DNA of 64,000 nt from Epiperipatus broadwayi. Its lineage: Eukaryota; Onychophora; Udeonychophora; Euonychophora; Peripatidae. The notes beneath the pieces are model-generated. The model did no database searches. It worked only from the letters and a program-made list of their open reading frames with translations, and was not told the origin of the DNA. How positions within the stretch are numbered: the stretch's first letter is position 1; each line of letters opens with the position of its first letter. The stretch spans positions 3,932,853 through 3,996,852 of the forward strand of contig JAQFVV010000021.1 in assembly GCA_028023455.1 (NCBI GenBank), given 5' to 3'. This document shows, in pieces, positions 58,127 through 64,000 of this stretch. Position numbers and translations under genes: made by a program.

Positions 58127-58486
58127 TCATTATCATCATTGTCAACTATTATCAGTCCACTGCAGGATGAAGACCTCTCCAAGTTCAATCCATCTACTCC
58201 AATCTCTAGCGTCTCTTCTCCACATCATCTCTGCACACTTTCTTATTTCATCTATCCATCTCATATCTGGTCACACCTGCTTGTTCTCTTACCCATATAA
58301 TTATGTTTTCGATCTCTTCTTGTTACTCCTAACATGCAGCTCTCCATACTTCTTTGAGTGGTCTGAAGTCTCTGTATTGCTCTTCTATTAAGTGGCCAAA
58401 TTTCAGATCCATAAGTAAGGACTGGTAAAACATATTTATTAAAAACCTTCCTTTTCAAACACATAGACATATTTCCTTTTAGTATG
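58127..58486 (-). mobile_element. RTE-type LINE 3' part, internally deleted (copy R4)
   Basis: It starts at an ATC-rich tail (58126-58140). 58150-58270 matches the R1 tail. Then about 110 bp present in R3 are missing, and 58270-58486 matches R3 54625-54830: minus-strand GNMSMCLKRKVFNKYVLPVL, TYGSEIWPLNRRAIQRLQTT. The LPVLTYGSE version is closer to the family norm than R3. Confidence 0.85.
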
Positions 58487-58620
58487 CAAAATAAATAAAT
58501 AAATTTTTCAGGATTAGTCTGAAATGCTGAATGAAAAATATAAAAGTTTAATAATTTGAAATTTAAGGAAAAGTAAAGTAATTGGATTCTTACTGATTTT
58601 AACAACAGATATATGTTAAA

Positions 58621-58886
58621 ACAAAGCAAAGCAAAACTCCATATAGTAGTGCCACCTGCGCTAAACAGAGTAATCAATGGATGCCAGAAGGCTTGTGCAT
58701 AAAATCCCTATCTAATGCCTACTAGTCTGGGGATATTGGATGAGTAGGCATTAGATAGGGATTTTATGCACAAGCCTTCTGGCATCCATTGATTACTCTG
58801 TTTAGCGCAGGTGGCACTACTATATGGAGTTTTGCTTTGCTTTGTTTATAAACAATTATGTGCTAGTATTGGAGATGTGATCATGT
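58621..58886. mobile_element. Family-B repeat B3, near-perfect palindrome
   Basis: It is flanked by the 13-bp direct repeat GATATATGTTAAA (58608-58620 and 58887-58899). The arms (about 58622-58727 and 58740-58842) are almost identical inverted copies (caaagcaaaactccata, agtagtgccacc, gtaatcaatggatgccag, gtgcataaaatccctatc). The centre keeps only ctagtctggggatattgg of the ribozyme. Arm identity is close to 100%, so it is recent. The unit 3' tail is cut at gtgatcatgt. Confidence 0.88.
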
Positions 58887-59085
58887 GATATATGTTAAAC
58901 AGGACTAATGTTAACACTAGTATCATGACTTTTCTGTTAATATTAAGTAGAATAAATCTGATTCGTCTGGTTAATTATTAATGACCTTAAATTGTTTTAT
59001 TCATCATGTCAAATATCTTCAAATCGAAATCTTTACTAACCTTTTTTTGTTACTGTTATTATTTTTCTGTATTGATATTTTATAG

Positions 59086-59248
59086 AAGTCCTTGTTCATC
59101 TGTCTGTTTGTGGAAGGATATGGTAGTGGCTGGTTATGGTTCGGGTCATATTAGATTATTCAGTGCAACTACTGGTTATCTTCATTCAGAAGTCTGTGCT
59201 CATGCACGTTGGATCACTGCTTTAGATGTAGCACCATTAACAGGCTCA
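59086..59248 (+). CDS. WDR54: WDR54 exon e (internal, WD40 blade)
   Basis: This 163-nt exon enters in phase 2 and leaves in phase 0. It reads SPCSSVCLWKDMVVAGYG, then SGHIRLFSATTGYLHSEV and CAHARWITALDVAPLTGS. The match to human WDR54 (PCPSVQLWQGIIAAGYG, then STGNLHVQ and AHARAICALDLA) covers the whole exon. The acceptor is TATTTTATAG and the donor is CTCA|GTAAGA. The open frame reads on into the intron for eight codons before a stop, but the donor and the homology both end at 59248. The next expected exon is not in the remaining 4.7 kb. Confidence 0.93.
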
Positions 59249-60600
59249 GTAAGATTATTTAACCTTTTTTAAATATATACTATGTGATTTTGATTTTTAA
59301 TTTTTAAACACTCGTCTCATCTATATTCACAATTCAAACCTTAGGTAAGTAATAAGCCCATAGGTGGCAGTGCAATCAGTGCTTGTAGACTGAAAGTTCA
59401 CTCGATTTTTATTTTATAAATTTCTAAACATTAGTGAACCTATTTTCACAACTCATGCTTTAGATGTTTAACAAGCCATGAGATGGCAGTGCAGTGAGTG
59501 ATTGCAGATTTCCAAAGCTCTTTTCTGAATATTTTGGCTTGCATTTAGAAACAGAAAATGTGATTGGTCAGTGACTTATTTTCATTAATATGTTTCAAGC
59601 ATCCTAAGGTTTTAGGCTTAAGCTACTTAAATATCTAGATATATAACTTAATTTAGCACACAAACATAAATGATCATTAAAAAAAAACAGTTAATGCTTA
59701 GACAATCCCAATATCAATAACAATCAACAATTTCAAACTGTTATCAAGGCAACCTCCTTTTAACAATAAAGGTGGAATCCCACTTTTATTAATGGTCAAA
59801 TATATTTATATAGACACTAAAGATTGCAACTTGATCACAGAGATTGAAATTATTGATATAAAGAAGTTTAAATAAATCTCTTTAAACAGGTAAATATAAC
59901 CTACTTTTAAACATAAATTATTAAAAATAAATGAATATCTGGAATTTTTGTGTTAGAATTTCTGAAGAATGAGAAAGAAATTTTGGGAAGTCTTCCAGCA
60001 TTAATCACATTCCACAAATCATGGTAGTTTAGGTCTGGCACTTTATGTTAGAATAATGGAACAAATGGCTATTAAAATATATACAACCCAATAGCTTATT
60101 ATTGGTTGATGAATGATTATTTGGCTATCTTAGTTAGAGTACAACAAGAAAAGAAAATCATAAACTCTGCCCAATATGATATAAAATTTTAAATTCAATT
60201 CTCTATATCTTAGTTCAGAGTCATCTATGTAAACCTGAGTAATTTAAGTTCCTTGTTATGCAAAATGTAGTTCACAAATATATATATATATAAAATTGTT
60301 TACCCATATTAGAGCATTTTTCTAATCCTGAAATTGCAAGTCACCTGATAGGGCAAAATCATAATCGCAAATCATATTATTGCTAACTAGCCCATTAACT
60401 TATTTACGGCTTATCTAACAATTTCTGATACAAATGAATGATGTAACTATTTAAGTAATAGTCTATAAAAGTAGAAATATGTAATAGGTAATTGATATTT
60501 ATAAATGTAATCTTTGTTCGAACTGTAAACTGTAAGATTATAATAATTAAAAAAGCCAAGTCATATACAACGTGACATTACTTTTATAAGCTTGTAGTTA
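59249..60600. other. Intron after exon e, scattered repeat traces
   Basis: 59340-59520 holds two copies of a ~120-bp segment (ataggtggcagtgcaatcagtg / agatggcagtgcagtgagtg). 59695-59790 (agacaatcccaatat, caaactgttatcaaggcaac) is another copy of the repeat at 1-40 and 43150. An AT microsatellite lies at 60279-60294. No WDR54 exon found. Confidence 0.5.
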
Positions 60601-60701
60601 CAAAAATGCAATACAGAGAGCATATCAATAGCTCAAACAAGCTCTTAATTAATAAGTGTGGTATGAGAAAATATTTAAAATCTCTATTCAGAACCTTCTC
60701 A

Positions 60702-60747
60702 TCTCCAGACCAACTTGTTTCGAGCTTATGGCTCACGTCAGTGGAGA
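60702..60747 (-). ncRNA. Hammerhead-like ribozyme, family C, outer left copy
   Basis: Same fold as 60878-60923 on the minus strand. Stem III reads AC.AAGTTGGT in this copy, so one stem III pair is lost. The A9 change is present. Confidence 0.55.
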
Positions 60748-60807
60748 GCCAGAATATTCAGATCTGGTATGAGAAAATATTTAAAATCTCTATCCAGAAC
60801 ACTCTCA

Positions 60808-60853
60808 TCTCCAGACCAACTGGTTTCGAGCTTATGGCTCACGTCAGTGGAGA
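60808..60853 (-). ncRNA. Hammerhead-like ribozyme, family C, inner left copy
   Basis: Exact mirror of 60878-60923 on the minus strand, with the same stems and the same A9-to-T change. Confidence 0.6.
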
Positions 60854-60877
60854 GCCAGAATATTCGAATATTCTGGC

Positions 60878-60923
60878 TCTCCACTGACGTGAGCCATAAG
60901 CTCGAAACCAGTTGGTCTGGAGA
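60878..60923 (+). ncRNA. Hammerhead-like ribozyme, family C
   Basis: Stem I TCTCCA (60878-60883) pairs perfectly with TGGAGA (60918-60923). The core CTGACGT has T at the normally invariant A9. Stem II GAGC/GCTC has loop CATAA. GAAA is at 60904-60907. Stem III ACCA/TGGT has a two-base loop and can also pair between molecules. The GTC triplet ends at 60917. Stem I differs from family B at two pairs, and both changes keep pairing. Cleavage is uncertain because of A9. Confidence 0.65.
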
Positions 60924-61017
60924 TGAGAGTGTTCTGGATAGAGATTTTAAATATTTTCTCATACCGCACTTATTAATTAAGAGCTTGTTTGAGCTATTGA
61001 TACGCTCTCTGTATTAC

Positions 61018-61329
61018 ATGTAAGATTATATACAGAATTTACTTAGATAGTGATAACAGTATAACAATACCCTTTGTTGCATTGTTTACATGCAAATTTT
61101 CAAAGTGAAATTTGTTAATTTAATTTAGATTCAGATATTTGGGTTTGAAATTTTTTTAAAAAAAATCAAAATCATTATAAAATGCTAAATTAAACGTGCA
61201 GTGTTTGAGAAATGCAGATATGATTGTGAAGAAATGTTTCTTAACCACTGGTCCATAATCTAGTGCTAGTTCATAAGAAATTTGATTGGCTCATACAAAA
61301 TCCATTAATTTATATATCTTTTAAACAGA
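61018..61329. other. Intronic sequence between repeats
   Basis: AT-rich spacer between repeats C2 and B4; nothing recognised. Confidence 0.45.
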
Positions 61330-61988
61330 TGTTAAACTCTCCATACAGTAGCGCCACTCAGTGCAAGCCAGAGTAATCATTGGATGCAAGAATGTTTGTT
61401 CATAAAATTCCCATCTAGTGCCTATTCATCCAATATCCCCAGACTAGTTTCTAGTTTGTGGCTTTCATCAATGAAGAGGCTTGGATCTGAGAGCACTGCA
61501 TTAGATCTTAAGATGTAATGCAACTCTCCAGAAGCCACCTTTTACCTTATTGGCTGATTATAAGGCTTTGAATCCATTTTCAATTCAAGCTAATTAGTTT
61601 GTACAGTTGTATAGATCTGAACTCAGTTCTGCATCCATATGTGTTTTTTGTTCTTTAATAACCAGATTCACCATAATCCTATTGGGCAGGATTGGTATTA
61701 AACTACTAAACATCACATGATCACTGTTCTTTATGATTACAAAAGCTGTTTACACAGAGGCTAAACTCTCCATACAGTAGCACCACTCAGTGCAAGCCAA
61801 AAAAGCCAGAAACTAGTTTGTGAATATTGGATGAGTAGGCACTAGATGGGGCTATTATGCACAAACCTTCTTGCATCCATTGATTACTCAGGATTGCACT
61901 TAGTGGTGCTACTGTATGGAGAGTTTAGCCTCTGTGCAAACAGTTTGTGTAAGCATAAAGAATGGTATTCATGTGATGTTTAGTGGTT
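61330..61988 (-). mobile_element. Family-B ribozyme repeat B4: inverted piece + 3' end + full unit
   Basis: Read on the minus strand it has the B1 layout. 61988-61799 is an inverted piece, 61798-61711 the 3' end of a unit ending gatgtttagtagttt, and 61710-61330 a unit with ribozyme. The junction between the two direct copies falls at the same place as in B1 and B6 (gtttagt.gttt|aa.a.caatcc). Flanks share only an imperfect ttatata.cttt, so the target duplication is unclear. Confidence 0.8.
61436..61477 (-). ncRNA. Hammerhead ribozyme, family B (one core change)
   Basis: Minus strand: stem I TCTTCA pairs with TGGGGA using two wobbles. The core is TTGATGA, with C3 changed to T. Stem II is AGC/ACT-like (worn) with loop CACAA. 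GAAA and CTAGTC are intact. Probably weak or inactive. Confidence 0.6.
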
Positions 61989-62159
61989 ATATAACTTTAT
62001 AAAGAAAAAATCGTATAATAAAACTGCAGTTTTTACTTTTATATGTTAGTATTAAAAATACATTTGCTCGATGTATGAATATTAACATTGGACTATGCTG
62101 TACATATATTTATATAAACAAATCACCAACTCTATTCCAAATGTAAATATCCAACATGT

Positions 62160-62812
62160 ATATAAATATTAGACGAGAGCAAAAAAATTTTTAAAAATAA
62201 ATACTAATTCACCAAGCGCTTTTGGTACTGTATACCAGATTCATGGTGACTAATTCAAACTGAACAGTTAATATTCCAGTGCATGCTCAATGGAACATTC
62301 GTACTACATTGATAAATGACATCATTAGACTTAACAATAAACCAAGCCTCTTTCAACGTAGGCTTATTGCAAATAGCACTAATCATTTGAGGAAAACATT
62401 CATGTCCACTATTTTTCTCACGATTAAAAATACTGAGTTAACCTGAGATTCCATTTTAGATTTCCTATATTAATAAACATGTTGCCACAACCTTGTCGAT
62501 ATATTAGCTCTTATTTCCCCATAATGAATAGCATTACAATCAGACACATGGCAAATAATTAAATATATGACTTCCATACCATCTTTCAAATTATTTATCA
62601 ACCTATATAAATATAAGACTGACATGAGACCAACATTATAATCTTTACCAATTATTTTATTCGATTTCATATTTATAGATGCCGCATATGTCAAAGAAAT
62701 CCATTCCTTATCTGTTTTCTTCTGTACATCCATATTTTGTTTAAATTTGATTTTATTATAAAATAAATTCAATTGTCTATACAACAAACTTCTATATAAA
62801 AACATCAATAAA
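62160..62812 (-). mobile_element. Penelope-like element fragment (copy P3)
   Basis: The minus frame from 62808 reads LYRQLNLFYNKIKFKQNMDV, WISLTYAASINMKSNKIIGK and then a GIY-YIG start, EVIYLIICHVSDCNAIHYGE. This parallels P1/P2 (HRQLSLFYNNVKYKHKVDV, CNAVYYGE), with IHYG in place of YIG. The 3' UTR words aatattccagtgcatgctca and accaagcgcttttggta match P1. RT is absent. It sits inside a cluster of family-B repeats. Confidence 0.85.
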
Positions 62813-62883
62813 GCTATGAATTAAATAAGCATAAAAATTAGAAATAAGTGTTGATTAAAAAATACAACATTTATGTTTTCTTC

Positions 62884-62968
62884 TCAGAGGCAAAACTTGA
62901 CATACAGCAGCACCACTCAGTGTAAGCCAGAGTAATCAATGGATCCAGAAAGAATGGTGATCATGTGA
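62884..62968. mobile_element. Family-B repeat B5, minimal 85-bp form
   Basis: It is flanked by the 12-bp direct repeat TATGTTTTCTTC (62872-62883 and 62969-62980). It consists of an inverted end piece (aggcaaaacttgacatacag, caccactcagtgtaagccag) joined directly to the unit 3' end (agaatggtgatcatgtga). This shows that even a fragment of this size was inserted by the same process. Confidence 0.82.
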
Positions 62969-62980
62969 TATGTTTTCTTC

Positions 62981-63359
62981 CCTTTTTCACATTAGTTTTA
63001 AGAAGAAAATAACAGTCAGATATTATCTTGCTAAATTTCTTTAACAAAATGGTAGACTTCTTTTTCAAATTTATTTCCAAATAATCAGTAATAAATATTT
63101 CATGATATTTTTATTTATAAATTAAAAATGGTTTCTGTTATTTATCACCTTATGTTTCTTGCTCAGTCTTTAATGTTTTAAAGATTTAAAATTGGTGAAG
63201 CATTGTTTTAGTATTTCATCTCGTGGCCATTTATTAAAATAAAATTAAGAAACCATTTAATCATAAGTTTACTTCATCTAGATTTAACAAGTTTGCAATT
63301 GAGCATTAAGCTACAACAAAGATCATATTTAAAGTATGTTTGTTTCATTATTGTATATT
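62981..63359. other. Intronic sequence between repeats
   Basis: AT-rich; no coding or repeat signal that I can support. Confidence 0.45.
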
Positions 63360-63373
63360 TAATAAGTTAACAT

Positions 63374-63865
63374 TATTAAATCAGGCAAAACTCTCCATAC
63401 AATAGTGCCACTCAGTGCAAGCCAGGGTAATCAATGCCTGCCAGAAGGCAGACAAGTTTCTAGCTTGTGGCTTTCATTAGTGAGGAGCTTTGGGTATGGG
63501 AGCACTGCACCTAGATCTTAAGACCTAATGCAACTCTCCAGCAGCCACCTTTTATCTCTACTTAACTACAAAAATATGAGTCTGAAATTGGAAACACACT
63601 ATTTTCAATCCAAGCTCATTAGCCTATATAGTCATATAGGTCTGAACTCAGTTCAGTACCCACACATTTTGGTGTCTTTGGTTCTTTAATAACCATAGCC
63701 ACCATTATCCTATTAGGTGGGATTGTTATTAAACCACTAAACATCACATGATCATTATTTCTTATGCTTGCTCATAACTGTTATTAAAATAGGCAAAACT
63801 CTCCATACAGTAGTGCCTCTTTTAATAACAGTTATGAGCAAGCATAAGAAATGGTGATCGTGTGA
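63374..63865 (-). mobile_element. Family-B ribozyme repeat B6
   Basis: It is flanked by the 14-bp direct repeat TAATAAGTTAACAT (63360-63373 and 63866-63879). On the minus strand it has an inverted end piece (63865-63815), the 3' end of a unit (about 63815-63735, ending gatgtttagtggttt), then a full unit (about 63734-63374). The ribozyme segment at about 63448-63490 keeps GAAAC and TTGTC, but the core reads CTAATGA and the stem I partner is deleted. Confidence 0.87.
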
Positions 63866-64000
63866 TAATAAGTTAACATATAGATTAATACAAATTATAT
63901 TACACTTATATGTAGATCAATTTATTGGTAATATGTATCAGGTGACAAAGAATTAAGTGATCTTTCATGAGTTCAAAATTTAAGAAAAAGAAGATAAAAA

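Larger units (their letters stand above)
60608..61017 (+). mobile_element. Family-C ribozyme repeat C2, palindrome with one arm duplicated
   Basis: The outer arms aatacagagagc and aatagctcaaacaagctctt are mirrored by aagagcttgtttgagcta and gctctctgtatt. The ribozyme-bearing segment (ggtatgagaaaatattt ... cagaatattc) is present twice in tandem in the left arm (about 60662-60766 and 60767-60866) and once in the right arm (60867-60966). The copies are nearly identical, so it is young. Antisense ribozymes lie at 60702-60747 and 60808-60853, and a sense one at 60878-60923. Confidence 0.88.

Noticed and set aside
60606-61023. Open frames on both strands (for example MRKYLKSLSRTLSSPDQ)
   Set aside because: These are mirror translations of the family-C palindrome; the identical peptide on both strands is the signature of an inverted repeat, not a gene.
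59249-64000. A further WDR54 exon after exon e
   Set aside because: I looked for the expected continuation (a phase-0 exon beginning with a K/L-rich blade start) and found none; it is probably beyond the window.

Overview
This window reads as AT-rich nuclear DNA from a large-genome invertebrate. It is almost entirely intron and transposon debris, with five short coding exons on the + strand separated by introns of 6 to 31 kb. Spliced together the exons encode 187 residues that I recognise as the middle of WDR54 (WD repeat-containing protein 54). The start and end of the gene lie outside the window. The long introns, abundant AT/AC microsatellites, Penelope-like and RTE-type retroelements and foldback repeats suit a lophotrochozoan or chelicerate-type genome. 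A mollusc is possible, but nothing here fixes the phylum.

Layout. 1-2350: upstream intron with a long palindrome at 91-505. 2351-2413: WDR54 exon a. 2414-33588: a 31-kb intron holding two head-to-head Penelope-like elements (3.7-6.8 kb), a ~99-unit AAT microsatellite (7.09-7.39 kb), several foldback repeats, a tRNA-like sequence (18.03 kb), a decayed purine-rich coding-like tract (20.0-21.95 kb), a non-autonomous piggyBac-type element (23.65-24.40 kb) and tandem duplications (31.9-32.65 kb). 33589-33655: exon b. 40243-40302: exon c. 40.4-42.8 kb: two copies of a non-LTR retrotransposon, here called LINE-alpha. 43.26-43.52 and 48.7-50.1 kb: RTE-type LINE copies. 45.75-47.74 kb: a ~2-kb inverted repeat. 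52909-53116: exon d. 53.3-57.0 kb: two more LINE-alpha copies, the second split by an RTE and a foldback element. 59086-59248: exon e. 60.6-63.9 kb: a cluster of foldback repeats plus another Penelope fragment.

The most notable system is a set of short repeats that carry hammerhead ribozyme folds. Four kinds (families B, C and F, and a separate copy at 38.67 kb) show the CUGAUGA-type core, a stem II hairpin, GAAA, a very short and often palindromic stem III, a UH cleavage site, and a matching stem I. Differences between copies in stem I and stem II are often compensated. The repeats share a layout: an inverted partial copy, then the 3' end of a unit, then a complete unit in tandem. Five family-B copies have 10-14 bp target-site duplications, which implies target-primed reverse transcription rather than a cut-and-paste transposase. 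This resembles the retrozyme / Penelope hammerhead world, and Penelope-like elements with a GIY-YIG domain are present here as possible mobilisers. Several ribozymes lie in sense orientation in WDR54 introns. All calls come from reading by eye; no folding, alignment or database search was run.
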